Shown here piece after piece: positions 49,917 to 60,772 of a DNA stretch of 64,000 nt. The notes beneath the pieces were generated by a model, which saw nothing but the letters and a program-made list of their open reading frames with translations, did not search any database and was not told the DNA's origin. The position numbers were made by a program, and so were the translations under genes. Each line of letters starts with the position of its first letter. Positions within the stretch are counted from its first letter, which is position 1. This DNA comes from Primulina eburnea (taxonomy: Eukaryota > Streptophyta > Magnoliopsida > Lamiales > Gesneriaceae): positions 21,357,545-21,421,544 of the forward strand of contig NC_133108.1 in NCBI RefSeq assembly GCF_022965805.1, written 5' to 3'.

Positions 49917-50084
49917 TTAGACGCCATCATCAGAGACAACATCAGCACTATCAGCACTATGGAGACGTCGATAATACTTCGACATCATTATCAACTCCTT
50001 AGTGGTAGATGTTCGCCCACTCTCGAAAGAAGACCTAAGCTCCTGGATTTTAGTCCAAGTAGCAAGTGTCTTCTTCAGCACCTT
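49917..50084 (-). pseudogene. Antisense ORF of the copia element, distal part
   Basis: The minus strand encodes 55 residues from 50084 down to stop TAA at 49917-49919, including TLATWTKIQELRSSFESG, KELIMMSKYYRRLHS and DVVSDDGV. It is the in-frame continuation of 58101-58181: the ACCTT duplication is the junction and the reading frame runs through it. The whole ORF is about 82 codons, opposite in sense to gag-pol. I do not recognise a domain. Charged, probably helical. Antisense ORFs after pol have been described for some plant LTR elements. Confidence 0.55.
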
Positions 50085-51670
50085 TGTAATAGTCGAGCCC
50101 GGTGTACGGTACGGTTTAAGTTTCGTATTTATTTGGGTTATGTGATTAGATGTTTAGAGTTGTATTTTGGGCCATAGTATTATTGGTTATTACTGTTCTT
50201 GAGGTGTTAGTTGTTGTTGGTTGTTCGTTTCAGAGTTTCGGATCGATTTTAGTTGCATGGGAGGTGTTCATTGCCATGACTGCACCGCACCCGCGGTAGT
50301 GCAAGGACCGCCCCCGCGGTGTTCTGTTCATGATTTTAGAGTTGGAGAGCCGTAGCTGCACCGCACCCGCGGTGGTGCAGTGACCGCACCCACGGTGTGC
50401 ACCGCACCCGCGGTGCTTGCAACGCCGCACCCGCGGTGTTCGTGTACCATGATAATTGTAGATTGCCGAGAGCTCAGCGCACCCGCGGTCCTTGTGTTGG
50501 TGCACCCGCGGTGGAGGTATGGCCGAGATATTTAGTGCTTTTTGGAGTAGTTGGCCATCACTTTACTTATTTCTTCCCCTTCATTTCGACTTTTCTCTCT
50601 ACCTTATAGGGTTTTCTTCCATTTCTTTCATTTCCTATCTTCAATCCAAGATTCTTTTTGGCGATTCGAGTTGAGATCGACGTTCTCCTTGGTGCTGGGA
50701 AGCTTAGGTAAGTTTTTGGTGCGATTCTTTTAAGGTTTTGAGTTAAGAGTTGACTTGGGTTTGTTGTTTTTGTCGATTTATGGATTATTTAGCATGGATT
50801 CTTGGATATTGAGTTGATGTTGGTGTTATATTTGGATTATTGTTATACGTGGTGAATCAAGAGCTAAGTTGAGGTGTTCTATTGGGTTGTAAGTGGAATT
50901 TCATCCTTTTTGCTCACATGATGTTATATGTATTGTGTTTCAAGAGTTTTAATGTGTTATTCACTTCAATTGATTCATTGTTATGTATCGATTTCATTGT
51001 TGTATATTGGGGACTTTTACGTCTCATTATTATTGAAAAGGGAATACAAGAGAAAAGATAGAGTTTTAAAGTGATTGTTAAAGCCAGAGAGAGTTTAAAT
51101 GTTTTCGGATTGATAAATACATAGTCAGAGATTGCATACAATATAGTTGATCAACGACCATAGGCTTATATCCCTCAGAGTTATCGGTTTATATCGATAG
51201 GGATACGGGCACCCCAGAGCAGAGATACTATTGATATCAGTCCCCAGAGTAAAGAGAAATACCATCTCATTTTTATGCTATTGCTATGATATTTATTGAT
51301 TCAGAGTTTACAGTTCAGAGTTGATGGTATTTATGATTTCAAAGTTATGTTTTAACAGAGTATGATATGCTCTTTGCTATGTAAGAGTTCCACTTGCTGA
51401 GATTTATTCTCATTTCAGTTATTTCATGTGATGCAGATCAGAGTGGCGGCCCGGGACGTTGACTGTGGACAGGGGGGTCAAATGCATACACCGTTGGAAG
51501 GATGATTTTGGTGGCATGATCATAGGAATTATGTTTTGTACTTTTGCTTTATCATTTGAATGATCATGTATTGCTATTTTGTAAAGAAATGTATTTTGAA
51601 ACTCCTTCCATATTTTAAAGAAAATTTTATTTCCGCTGCGTATTTTATTGTTACGGGTCAGGGTTTCACA
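50085..51670 (+). repeat. Gypsy-3 5' LTR
   Basis: 1586 bp, TGTAATAGTCGAGCCC...GGGTTTCACA. CpG-rich dyad array at 50284-50514. Confidence 0.93.
50284..50514. repeat. GC-rich dyad array in Gypsy-3 5' LTR
   Basis: Seven or more ACCGCACCCGCGGT-type units, close to those of Tekay-1. The linking block GCCGAGAGCTCAGCGCACCC matches GCCGAGAGCACAGCGCACCC in Tekay-1 (18859-18878). Confidence 0.9.
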
Positions 51671-51675
51671 TTTAG

Positions 51676-51688
51676 TGGTATCAGAGCC
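51676..51688 (+). promoter_or_regulatory. Gypsy-3 primer-binding site
   Basis: TGGTATCAGAGCC, separated from the LTR by TTTAG. Confidence 0.92.
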
Positions 51689-51808
51689 CCGTTCTTCGGA
51701 CCAATGCATATGACTTCGTCTACTGTCAACTGTCCGGGTATGTTTTCTTGGCATCTATCCATTGTTATATATTGATATGTCTTTTGTGAACCCATTGTAG
51801 AATAGAGG

Positions 51809-54800
51809 ATGCCACCTAAGAGAAAAGCAGTAGAGGGTGAGGATAGTTCTTCCTCGAGAGTTGTCGACGAGTTCGGCAAGTTGCTTAAAGAGCAGGCCAA
51901 GGTCCACAGTGAGCAGATCCAGCAGTTGCTCCGATTGCAAGGAGCAGGTCAGGACAGAGGTCAAGGTAGAGGGCAGGTTGCTCCAGTGGTTGGCACTGAT
52001 GCCATATTTTCTGCGTTTAAGAGGATGGATCCACCAGAGTTTTCCGAGAGCACTGATCCGTTAGTTGCAGTAGAGTGGATCAAGGCTTTAGAGGCGATCT
52101 TCGATCATCTCCACTACGAGGACAGAGACCGTATCAGCTGTGCTGTTTTCATTTTGGTTAAAGCTGCTCGCATTTGGTGGAATGCGACCAAAGTTGGAGT
52201 TGATGTCTCGACGCTGAAGTGGTCAGAGTTTACAGAGCTGTTCTATGACAAGTACTTCCCCGACGCACTTCGAGCGAGGAAGGTTACGGAGTTCTTGGAG
52301 CTTCGGCAGGGGAGCATGGATGTTGGTGAGTACATTCTGAAGTTCGAGGAGGGTTGCCTATTTGCTCCTTACATTGCATCCAATGACAGAGATAAAGGCG
52401 CTCATTTCATTCGAGGCCTTAGAGCAGAGATTCGGCGAGATATCAATATGTCCAAGGCCGTTACTTTCAAGGAGATCGTGTCCAAGGCATTGTTGGCTGA
52501 GCAGGACGAGAAAGACATTGCCCGGGAGAGGCAAGCGAGACACCAGGCCTTTGCTCAGAGAGGCCAGGGTTTGAGTCAGCGAGGCAGAGATCGTTTCAAG
52601 GGGAAAGGCAAGCTAGAGTCGAGTCCTAGACCACCGCCAGTTCCATCTGATCCAGAGAAGCCTTTGTGTCCTAAGTGTGGTCGGCATCATAGGGGAGAGT
52701 GCAGATTTGGCACTCATACTTGTTATCGTTGTGGCACGACAGGCCACGCTGCCCGAGATTGTCCAAGAGGAGCTAGCCAGGAGAAGGTGCAGGGTCGCAT
52801 CTTTGCGATGACGAAGGAAGGTATTAATCTTGATTCTTCTGTGATCTCTAGTACTATTTTAATTTCAGGCAGAGTAGCTACGACTTTGATTGATACTGGT
52901 GCTACTCATTCTTTTGTGTCTGAATTATTTTTGAGATCTTTGGGTATAGTTCCTTCTATTCTTCCCCTCCAGTTCAATGTTGTTTTGCCTTCGGGAGATG
53001 TCTTGTGCCCGACATCCATAGTGTATGCTTGCCCTGTTCGTATTGATGATAGAGAGGTTTTTGCTGATTTGATTGTGATCCTGATGGTTGCCTTTGATGT
53101 TATTCTTGGCATGGATTGGCTTTCGACTTACCGTGCAGTGATCGATTGCGTTGCTAAGACGGTGACTTTTGCAGATGATAGCAATAAGGGAGGAATGCTC
53201 GCCAGTGCAGGTAATTCGCTGGTCCTTCCTTTTATTTCATGTCTTGAGGCTGAGAGATTGTTGTGTAGAGGTTGCGATGGGTTTATTGCTTCTATTGTGG
53301 ATGTGGATGGTATGGTTAAATTGAATATTGATGATATTGATGTTGTGAGGGAGTTTGCCGATGTGTTTGAGGATGATGTTCCGAGATTGCCGCCGGACAG
53401 AGATGTGGAGTTTGTTATTGATCTAGCTCCAGGTACGGTTCCTATTTCTAAGGCTCCGTATAGGATGGCTCCTACAGAGATGGCAGAGTTGAAGACGCAG
53501 TTGCAGGATCTATTGGACAAGGGTTTTATTCGTCCGAGTTCTTCGCCTTGGGGAGCTCCGGTTCTATTTGTTAAGAAGAAAGATGGGTCGTTGCAGCTGT
53601 GTATCGACTACAGAGAGCTCAACAAAGTGACTGTCAAGAACAAGTATCCGTTGCCACGGATTGACGACCTATTTGACCAACTCCATGGTGCTATTGTCTT
53701 CTCGAAAATTGATCTTCGGTCTGGCTACTATCAGTTGAAGGTTAGGGAATCTGATATCCCTAAGACGGCGTTCAGGACCAGGTATGGTCACTATGAGTTT
53801 CTCGTGATGTCTTTTGGTCTGACCAATGCCCCTTCAGTCTTCATGGATCTGATGAACCGAGTGTTCAAGCCTTATCTGGATAGCTTCGTCATTGTCTTTA
53901 TCGATGACATCCTGATCTATTCCAAGACCAGAGAGCTTCATGCAGAGCATCTCAGAGTTGTGCTTCAGTTGTTGAGAGAGAGGAGGCTGTTTGCCAAGTT
54001 GAAGAAGTGCGAGTTTTGGTTAGATCAGATTTCTTTTCTAGGCCATGTCGTTTCGAAGGATGGTATAGCTATTGATCCAGTGAAGATTGAGGCGATTCAG
54101 AAGTGGCCTATTCCTTCTACTGTCTCAGAGGTACGCAGTTTCCTTGGATTGGCGGGTTATTATCGTCGTTTCATTTCAGATTTCTCCAAGATTGCCCTGC
54201 CATTGTCCAATCTGACGAGGAAGTCTGTGAAGTTCGAGTGGTCCAACGATTGCCAGAGTGGTTTTCAAGAGTTGAAGGATAGATTGACGACAGCTCCGGT
54301 TCTTTCATTGCCTAGTGGTTCAGAGGATTTTGTTGTCTATACCAATGCGTCGAAGAAGGGTCTCGGTGCAGTGTTGATGCAGCGAGGTAAGGTCATTGCT
54401 TATGCTTCTCGCCAGTTGAAGGATTACGAGAGGAATTATCCGACGCATGATTTAGAGCTGGCAGCTGTGGTTTTCGCCCTGAAAATTTGGAGACATTACT
54501 TGTATGGCGAAAAGTGTGAGATCTTCACAGACCACAAGAGTTTGAAGTATCTGTTCTCGCAGAAAGAGCTCAATATGCGACAGAGGAGGTGGTTAGAACT
54601 TGTCAAAAATTATGATGTGACGATCAGTTACCACCCAGGGAAGGCGAATGTTGTGGCTGATGCCTTGAGTCGTAAGTCGAGTTCTTCCTTGAGTTCTTTG
54701 ATTCAGAGGCCATTGTTGATGGATTTGCAGAGAGAGGAGATTGCTTTGGTAGTTCCGGGGACTATTGCTCGCCTTTCAGCGTTGGTCATTCGGGCTACAT

Positions 54801-56230
54801 TGACGGACAGGATCCGTAGAGAGCAGACTGACGATGTTCAGTTGGCAGAGTTGAGAGCTAGAGCAGAGGAGAGAGGGAATTCAGAGTTTGGTTCTAATGG
54901 TGATGGTTTGGTGACTTTCAGAGGCCGTATTTGTGTTCCCGTTGGTGATGATATTCGGCGAGACATTCTGACAGAGGCTCATACCGCGCCATATTCGATT
55001 CATCCAGGCAGTACGAAGACGTATCAGGATCTTCGTCGACTTTATTGGTGGCCAGGTATGAAGAAAGATGTTGCTTTGTTCATTTCTCAGTGCCTGACTT
55101 GTCAGCAGGTGAAGATTGAGCATCAGAGACCTGCTGGGACATTGTTGTCATTGCCGATTCCTCAGTGGAAGTGGGAGCATATTACGATGGATTTCGTGAC
55201 TGGTCTTCCCAGAGTGCAGAGTGGTTTCAATTCTATTTGGGTTATTGTTGATCGATTGACCAAGTCAGCGCACTTTCTTCCAGTCAAGACGACGTATTCC
55301 ATGAACCAGTATGCCAAGGATTATATAGCAGAGATTGTTAGACTTCATGGTGTGCCTGTGTCGATTGTGTCTGATCGTGACCCTAGGTTTACTTCAGAGT
55401 TTTGGAAGAGTTTGCACAGAGCTTTGGGTTCGCGGTTAGTGTTTAGTACAGCATATCACCCTCAGAGTGACGGTCAGTCAGAGAGAGTCATTCAGATTCT
55501 AGAGGATATGCTCAGAGCTTGTACTATCAATTATCCAGGTAGCTGGGATTCTAAGTTGCCTTTGGTTGAGTTCACGTACAATAACAGTTACCAGGCGACG
55601 ATTGGCATGGCACCGTATGAGGCACTTTATGGCAGGAAGTGCAGATCGCCCTTGTATTGGGATGAGGTAGGTGAGAGGAAGATGTTGGGACCAGAGTTGG
55701 TCCAACAGACTGTTGATGTTGTTGCTGGGATCCGAGAGAGGATGAAGACAGCGCAGTCGAGACAGAAGAGCTACGCAGATGTTCGTCGTAGACCTTTGCA
55801 ATTCGAGGTTGGCGATCATGTGTTTCTGAAGATAGCACCTCTCAAGGGTGTGATGAGGTTTGGCAAGAAGGGTAAGCTGAGCCCGAGGTTTATTGGTCCA
55901 TTTGAGATATTGGACAGAGTTGGCGATCGAGCCTACAGATTAGCCTTACCGCCAGATCTTGACAGAGTTCACAATGTGTTTCATGTTTCGATGCTCAGGA
56001 AGTATATTGCTAATCCTTCCCATGTTCTTCGCCACGAGCCATTGGACTTGACGCCGAATTTGACTTATCAAGAGATTCCGATTCAGATTCTGGATCGCAG
56101 AGTTAGAGTTTTAAGGAACAAAGAGATCGGCATTGTAAAAGTCCTTTGGAGGAACCATTTGATCGAAGAGGCTACGTGGGAACCAGAGGATGAGATGAGA
56201 GAGAAGTATCCTGAGTTATTCGTGCTGTGA
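51809..56230 (+). CDS. Gypsy-3 Gag-Pol polyprotein (1473 aa)
   Basis: Uninterrupted frame from ATG 51809 (MPPKRK...). Approximate residues: Gag 1-280; CCHC knuckle [14 protein letters not shown] near 304; protease [10 protein letters not shown] near 360; RT 560-760 with FIDDILIYS near 698; RNase H from about 835; integrase zinc finger 1055-1100; integrase core with VDRLTKS, SDRDPRF and DGQSER near 1147, 1189 and 1222; GPF-type module near 1362; chromodomain-like tail ([21 protein letters not shown]) to 1473. The first RNase H catalytic aspartate is replaced: YTNAS (54336-54350) where YTDAS or YCDAS is expected. [10 protein letters not shown] replaces the usual [10 protein letters not shown] in RT. 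So the frame is open but RNase H is probably impaired. Confidence 0.92.
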   Translation: MPPKRKAVEGEDSSSSRVVDEFGKLLKEQAKVHSEQIQQLLRLQGAGQDRGQGRGQVAPVVGTDAIFSAFKRMDPPEFSESTDPLVAVEWIKALEAIFDHLHYEDRDRISCAVFILVKAARIWWNATKVGVDVSTLKWSEFTELFYDKYFPDALRARKVTEFLELRQGSMDVGEYILKFEEGCLFAPYIASNDRDKGAHFIRGLRAEIRRDINMSKAVTFKEIVSKALLAEQDEKDIARERQARHQAFAQRGQGLSQRGRDRFKGKGKLESSPRPPPVPSDPEKPLCPKCGRHHRGECRFGTHTCYRCGTTGHAARDCPRGASQEKVQGRIFAMTKEGINLDSSVISSTILISGRVATTLIDTGATHSFVSELFLRSLGIVPSILPLQFNVVLPSGDVLCPTSIVYACPVRIDDREVFADLIVILMVAFDVILGMDWLSTYRAVIDCVAKTVTFADDSNKGGMLASAGNSLVLPFISCLEAERLLCRGCDGFIASIVDVDGMVKLNIDDIDVVREFADVFEDDVPRLPPDRDVEFVIDLAPGTVPISKAPYRMAPTEMAELKTQLQDLLDKGFIRPSSSPWGAPVLFVKKKDGSLQLCIDYRELNKVTVKNKYPLPRIDDLFDQLHGAIVFSKIDLRSGYYQLKVRESDIPKTAFRTRYGHYEFLVMSFGLTNAPSVFMDLMNRVFKPYLDSFVIVFIDDILIYSKTRELHAEHLRVVLQLLRERRLFAKLKKCEFWLDQISFLGHVVSKDGIAIDPVKIEAIQKWPIPSTVSEVRSFLGLAGYYRRFISDFSKIALPLSNLTRKSVKFEWSNDCQSGFQELKDRLTTAPVLSLPSGSEDFVVYTNASKKGLGAVLMQRGKVIAYASRQLKDYERNYPTHDLELAAVVFALKIWRHYLYGEKCEIFTDHKSLKYLFSQKELNMRQRRWLELVKNYDVTISYHPGKANVVADALSRKSSSSLSSLIQRPLLMDLQREEIALVVPGTIARLSALVIRATLTDRIRREQTDDVQLAELRARAEERGNSEFGSNGDGLVTFRGRICVPVGDDIRRDILTEAHTAPYSIHPGSTKTYQDLRRLYWWPGMKKDVALFISQCLTCQQVKIEHQRPAGTLLSLPIPQWKWEHITMDFVTGLPRVQSGFNSIWVIVDRLTKSAHFLPVKTTYSMNQYAKDYIAEIVRLHGVPVSIVSDRDPRFTSEFWKSLHRALGSRLVFSTAYHPQSDGQSERVIQILEDMLRACTINYPGSWDSKLPLVEFTYNNSYQATIGMAPYEALYGRKCRSPLYWDEVGERKMLGPELVQQTVDVVAGIRERMKTAQSRQKSYADVRRRPLQFEVGDHVFLKIAPLKGVMRFGKKGKLSPRFIGPFEILDRVGDRAYRLALPPDLDRVHNVFHVSMLRKYIANPSHVLRHEPLDLTPNLTYQEIPIQILDRRVRVLRNKEIGIVKVLWRNHLIEEATWEPEDEMREKYPELFVL

Positions 56231-56234
56231 CGTC

Positions 56235-56270
56235 AATTTCGCGGACGAAATTCCTCTAAGGAGGGGAGAT
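56235..56270 (+). promoter_or_regulatory. Gypsy-3 hairpin and polypurine tract
   Basis: Inverted repeat AATTTCG-CGGA-CGAAATT (56235-56252), then AAGGAGGGGAGAT up to the LTR at 56271. Confidence 0.8.
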
Positions 56271-57839
56271 TGTAATAGCCGAGCCCGGTGTACGGTACGG
56301 TTTAAGTTTCGTATTTATTTGGGTTATGTGATTAGATGTTTAGATTTGTGTTTTGGGCCATAGTATTATTGGTTATTATTGTTCTTGAGGTGTTAGTTGT
56401 TGTTGGTTGTTCGTTTCAGAGTTTCGGATCGATTTTTGTTGCATGGGAGGTGTTCATTGCCGTGACTGCACCGCACCCGCGGTAGTGCAAGGACCGCCCC
56501 CGCGGTGTTTTGTTCATGATTTTAGAGTTGGAGAGCCGTAGCTGCACCGCACCCGCGGTGGTGCAGTGACCGCACCCGCGGTGCTTGCAACGCCGCACCC
56601 GCGGTGTTCCTGTACCATGATAATTGTAGATTGCCGAGAGCTCAGCGCACCCGCGGTCCTTGTGTTGGCGCACCCGCGGTGGAGGTATGGCCGAGATATT
56701 TAGTGCTTTTTGGAGTAGTTGGCCATCACTTTACTTATTTCTTCCCCTTCATTTCGACTTTTCTCTCTACCTTATAGAGTTTTCTTCCATTTCTTTCATT
56801 TCCTATCTTCAATCCAAGATTCTTTTTGGCGATTCGAGTTGAGATCAACGTTCTCCTTGGTGCTGGGAAGCTTAGGTAAGTTTTTGGTGCGATTCTTTTA
56901 AGGTTTTGAGTTAAGAGTTGACTTGGGTTTGTTGTTTTTGTGGATTTATGGATTATTTAGCATGGATTCTTGGATATTGAGTTGATGTTGGTGTTATATT
57001 TGGATTATTGTTATAGGTGGTGAATCAAGAGCTAAGTTGAGGTGTTCTATTGGGTTGTAAGTGGAATTTCATCCTTTTTGCTCACATGATGTTATATGTA
57101 TTGTGTTTCAAGAGTTTTAATGTGTTATTCCCTTCAATTGATTCATTGTTATGTATCGATTTCATTGTTGTATATTGGGGACTTTTACGTCTCATTATTA
57201 TTGAAAAAGGAATACAAGAGAAAAGATAGAGTTTTAAAGTGATTGTTAAAGCCAGAGAGAGTTTAAATGTTTTCGGATTGATAAATACATAGTCAGAGAT
57301 TGCATGCAATATAGTTGATCAACGACCATAGGCTTATATCCCTCAGAGTTATCGGTTTATATCGATAGGGATACGGGCACCCTAGAGCAGAGATACTATT
57401 GATATCAATCCCCAGAGTAAAGAGAAATACCATCTCATTTTTATGCTATTGCTATGATATTTATTTATTCAGAGTTTACAGTTCAGAGTTGATGGTATTT
57501 ATGATTTCAAAGTTATGTTTTAACAGAGTATGATATGCTCTTTGCTATGTAAGAGTTCCACTTGCTGAGATTTATTCTCATTTCAGTTATTTCATGTGAT
57601 GCAGATCAGAGTGGCGGCCCGGGACGTTGACTGTGGACAGGGGGGGTCATATGCATACACCGTTGGAAGGATGATTTTTGTGGCATGATCATAGGAATGA
57701 TGTTTTGTACTTTTGCTTTATCATTTGAATGATCATGTATTGCTATTTTGTAAAGAAATGTATTTTGAAACTCCTTCCATATTTTAAAGAAAATTTTATT
57801 TCCGCTGCGTATTTTATTGTTACGGGTCAGGGTGTCACA
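56271..57839 (+). repeat. Gypsy-3 3' LTR (part shared with the 5' LTR)
   Basis: 1569 bp matching the 5' LTR. The 17-bp shortfall is one missing dyad unit near 56580 offset by an added G near 57647. Dyad array at 56470-56680. Confidence 0.92.
56470..56680. repeat. GC-rich dyad array in Gypsy-3 3' LTR
   Basis: Same array as 50284-50514 with one unit fewer, which shows that unit number changes. Confidence 0.9.
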
Positions 57840-58095
57840 TTTAGAGCTAACTCAATTGGTACCAGGTTTAAAGACTCTATGTACTTATCCTATAGGTCAT
57901 GGGATCGATTCCTGGGGAGGCGAAAGAAACCCCTTGGTAGGGAGGGGGAGATCCTATGAGTAACCCGTACGACGCCTATGGAAAGCCCGTGAGGAACAAG
58001 GCCCCATAGAGGGACCCCAAGATCGGGATAGCCTTGGGTCGATCGGGGCAGTGGGCCGTATGGGCGGTCCACTGGGCCTGTAATGGGTCGTTACA
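57840..58095 (+). other. 256-bp extension of the Gypsy-3 3' LTR with pol III-like boxes
   Basis: Lies between the end of the shared LTR and the ACCTT duplication. It begins TTTAG, the same five bases that follow the 5' LTR, then departs where the primer site would start. TAACTCAATTGG (57848-57859) resembles a pol III A box and GGATCGATTCC (57902-57912) a B box, each with one mismatch, as in a tRNA or tRNA-derived SINE. It ends GGGTCGTTACA, like LARD LTR tips. No separate duplication flanks it. Origin unresolved: part of a longer LTR variant, a SINE or a template-switch product. Confidence 0.5.
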
Positions 58096-58100
58096 ACCTT

Positions 58101-58181
58101 GTCCTCTATTGCTTTCTTTCTTGCAGCAGTCACCTCCCTCATGAACTCCTCAGCCAAATCAGGACTCTTATCTCTTGCCAT
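58101..58181 (-). pseudogene. Antisense ORF of the copia element, start
   Basis: The minus strand opens at ATG 58179-58181 with MARDKSPDLAEEFMREVTAA and RKKAIED, 27 codons up to the Gypsy-3 site, then continues in frame at 50084. Together about 82 residues, split by the insertion. Confidence 0.55.
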
Positions 58182-59646
58182 TTCTCTTAAGAATGACTAT
58201 CTGGTTTTACCCATGCTCATATTTATAGATGAAAACCAGGGACCAAAGCTCGAGAAAGTCTTGACTACAGTAGATATATGAAACATCCCATATCTAGCTC
58301 TCATCGGATTGGTTACCAAATATTGCACTAATTTAGATAGAACCTTATTCCGATCTTCTGTGATTCTGTGTCAGAAGCAAAAGGTATTTTGTCTCATTAA
58401 CAAAACAAGGCTTTCTTTATCTTCCGGTAGAAGCTATCAAGACGACATCTCTTCTTCTGAATTTAATTTGTTATTCCTCAGTTATTTATCTTATTTAGCC
58501 AACAGTAAGTTATTTGCAGGAAGGCAGAAGGGAATATCAAGTACTTAAACTGAAACTTTATTAGAAATCATTCCAGTACATTAAACGATGCAAAAGTAAA
58601 AGCAGTAGATCTACAAATGCTTTTTAACCAGAAGCTTTACATTAAACTTTTTGCATTTAGTAATATCAGCAAATCGTAGTATCTTCAGCAGGAAAAGGAT
58701 GGTCTTCTTCAAAGAGATTCCAGCAAGCTTGAGTCTAGTAAGAATCTAGCAAGCTTGGGTCTTGTTAGCACTAATGTTTGATCAAATACTTTACAGGGCA
58801 TCAGCATCATCGATCAACCAGCACTCTCTTATTGCATTAGAAAGCCTCTGGAAAAGATCGATGCTACATTTCAGACTAAATGGAAGCAATAAATCTTTTT
58901 GATTGTTGACATTACAACTCCAGGAGTTGGATCCAAGAATCATTACGTAAAGAATGACATCTTCAAACTTCCTTCTGAACATTTTTTTCTTTGGCTCCTG
59001 GATCAGACTCTAACACTTCTTTAACTTGAGATTTCATTTTAGATTATGAATGTTTAACTTCGTTTAAGTTGTGCAGACATTTATAGTAATCCTCGAAAGA
59101 AACAAAGACTCTTGTGACTGTTCATTTTCAACGGTTCAGATTAAGAGGTTGCCAAGAGTCACTTGGTGTTTAATATCCACTTATTAGTTGCATTTACCGA
59201 GGGGGAACAGTATCTTAGTCAGACTAAGATTTTTATAACTTTTTCAAAAAACAGATAGAATATTTGTCTTTTCGATAAAACAACGAGTCTGCTGGTTTTG
59301 TCAAAGTACTCTAATATTTCAGCACTCTGAAACTTCCAGCAGACGTTATCATAAAACGACAAATCTTCTTCTGATTATTCTTAGTAACTGTCTGGACAGC
59401 CCGCTTATTTCAAATTTTTGAAATCATTCGCGTCTCTGACAGACTCTGCAAGTCTTTTCAAACATTCAACCATAAACATACTGACACGTGTCTTTATGTT
59501 TATTTGACGGCTGTACATTCATTTTAAAATATCACCTTCTCACTTTTCACTTTTACCGTTTCAAAATTGTTGTTACTCAGCTACTGCTTTCTCTTAATCA
59601 TTTTCTATCTACTGCAAATTTTATCTGATCCTTTCATCGTACAGAA
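58182..59646. other. Copia region between the antisense ORF and the extra ORF
   Basis: About 1.46 kb. A second small minus-strand ORF (58791-58982, MFRRKFEDVILYVMIL...) is possible but unsupported. CCGAGGGGGAACAG near 59198 looks purine-tract-like. No LTR of the copia type was found here. Confidence 0.4.
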
Positions 59647-60544
59647 ATGGCCGGAGCAAACACTCTTAATGCATATCAAGTCAACTTTGCTTCAGTTCTC
59701 AATGTCAAAGATGAGAACCTTGTTAAAATCTTTCAAGTCCTTGAGAAATCAGGACTTCGAAAATTCTTGGAAGCACCAGCTATGATATACAAAAATGCTC
59801 TTCTGGATTTCTACGCTAAGGCAACTGTGCATGAAGGAAAGATCATTCACTCTCAAGGAGATGCATCCATATCCATTGATGCCGCACTATTGCGAGCAAT
59901 TTTCCTCCTCCCACTTTCAGGTACTTCTGAACTATCTGATATTTCCAAGCTAGAAATGTCTATTGCTCTCAGCACTTTCTCAGCCACTGGAGAATAATTG
60001 TCTCCTTCTTGCCACAAAAAGTTACTCAAAATGGAATATCAAATTCTGGCTGATATTGTGGCGAAAGCTATATTAGTCAAAGCTGGCACGTTCGACAAGT
60101 TAACAAAGGAGAAAGTTCAAGTGATGGCTGCCATCACTAAGGGAACTAAAGTGGATTGGAGTCATTTCATATTCAGAATCATGAAAGACATGGTCATCAA
60201 GAAAAGTTCTGGATTTGCTGTTCAGATCAGCACAATACTAAAGGATGCTGGTTTCACTTCTACAAGTGAACAGGATGTTGTTTCGGTAACAATGATTGAT
60301 GCTGAGAATGTACTCGCTTTGAGGCCCAAGCCAACCGTGGCTGGATTTGTTGCCTTGAAAAGGAGATTGGAGAGACTCTTTCTGAGGCTCAGAAACCTCA
60401 ACGAAAGATTAAAAGGAAAAGAGTGATCGTCTATACTGATTCTGATAAAACAGTATCAGAAAAGTCTGCTGCTGATGTTCAACCATCCCTACCAACTCCA
60501 ATCAAAAAGAAAGCACGGACTGTTCTTAAAATCAAGAAGACAGC
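59647..60544 (+). pseudogene. Extra ORF downstream of copia pol, broken
   Basis: ATG 59647 (MAGANTLNAYQVNFASVLNV). 116 codons to TAA 59995-59997, then the same frame continues (LSPSCHKKLLKMEYQILADI, KVQVMAAITKGTKVDWSHF) to 60426. Past a frame change near 60380, another frame carries on with a basic stretch (PQRKIKRKRVIVYTDSDK, IKKKARTVLKIKK) until LTR-E cuts it at 60545. From memory, closely similar proteins are annotated as hypothetical in Gesneriaceae such as Dorcoceras; I know no function. In SIRE elements this position is often taken by an env-like or other additional ORF. No signal peptide or membrane segment is evident. One stop, one frameshift and one insertion make it non-functional. 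Confidence 0.6.
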
Positions 60545-60739
60545 TGTAATGACCCGATTTAATTACATGTTATTTGGAGATAATTATGATTAATTATTTT
60601 AAATTGAGGAATTTAAAATAATTAAGCCTAATAATTAAATTGTGTGTTTATACATATTTAAATGTTATAGCACACGGAAGTAGAAATAAAATAGACCGGG
60701 TCAAGTTTCGAACACAAAAGAACAAAGGATAAACACAAA

Positions 60740-60772
60740 TAATATATATATATATATTTATATATATATATA
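60740..60772. repeat. TA-rich run, possible TATA region of LTR-E
   Basis: ATATATATATATATATTTATATATATATATATTA-type run just upstream of a CT/CA-rich leader. Confidence 0.7.

Larger units (their letters stand above)
50085..58095 (+). mobile_element. Gypsy-3: Ty3/gypsy element with one long gag-pol frame
   Basis: LTRs 50085-51670 and 56271-57839 (plus an extra 256 bp to 58095), primer site 51676-51688, gag-pol 51809-56230, hairpin 56235-56252 and polypurine tract about 56257-56270. The duplication ACCTT is at 50080-50084 and 58096-58100. The copia antisense frame reads through this 5-bp site, confirming the outer borders. LTRs are near-identical apart from one lost dyad unit and a few substitutions, so it is young. 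Confidence 0.92.
43575..60544 (+). mobile_element. SIRE-type Ty1/copia element, decayed and split by Gypsy-3
   Basis: 5' LTR (left edge uncertain, about 43575-44394), primer site, a large gag, broken pol in copia order (protease, integrase, RT, RNase H), then a long downstream region with an antisense ORF and a sense ORF. Gypsy-3 (50085-58095) and LTR-E (from 60545) interrupt it. The 3' LTR is not seen. The large Gag and an extra ORF after pol fit the SIRE/Maximus lineage. About 9 kb remain without the inserts. Confidence 0.85.

Noticed and set aside
50230..50505. Cys/His/Arg-rich antisense ORFs over the GC arrays (also 56416-56673 and 63184-63584)
   Set aside because: The apparent protein repeats are translations of the GC-rich DNA repeats.
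57835..57845. Gypsy-3 right border at 57839
   Set aside because: No ACCTT follows there; the duplication and restored antisense frame are at 58096-58100, so the inserted DNA ends at 58095.
57848..57912. A functional tRNA gene
   Set aside because: A- and B-box-like motifs are present but I cannot fold a full cloverleaf, boxes have mismatches and no T-run terminator follows; reported instead as a SINE-like extension.
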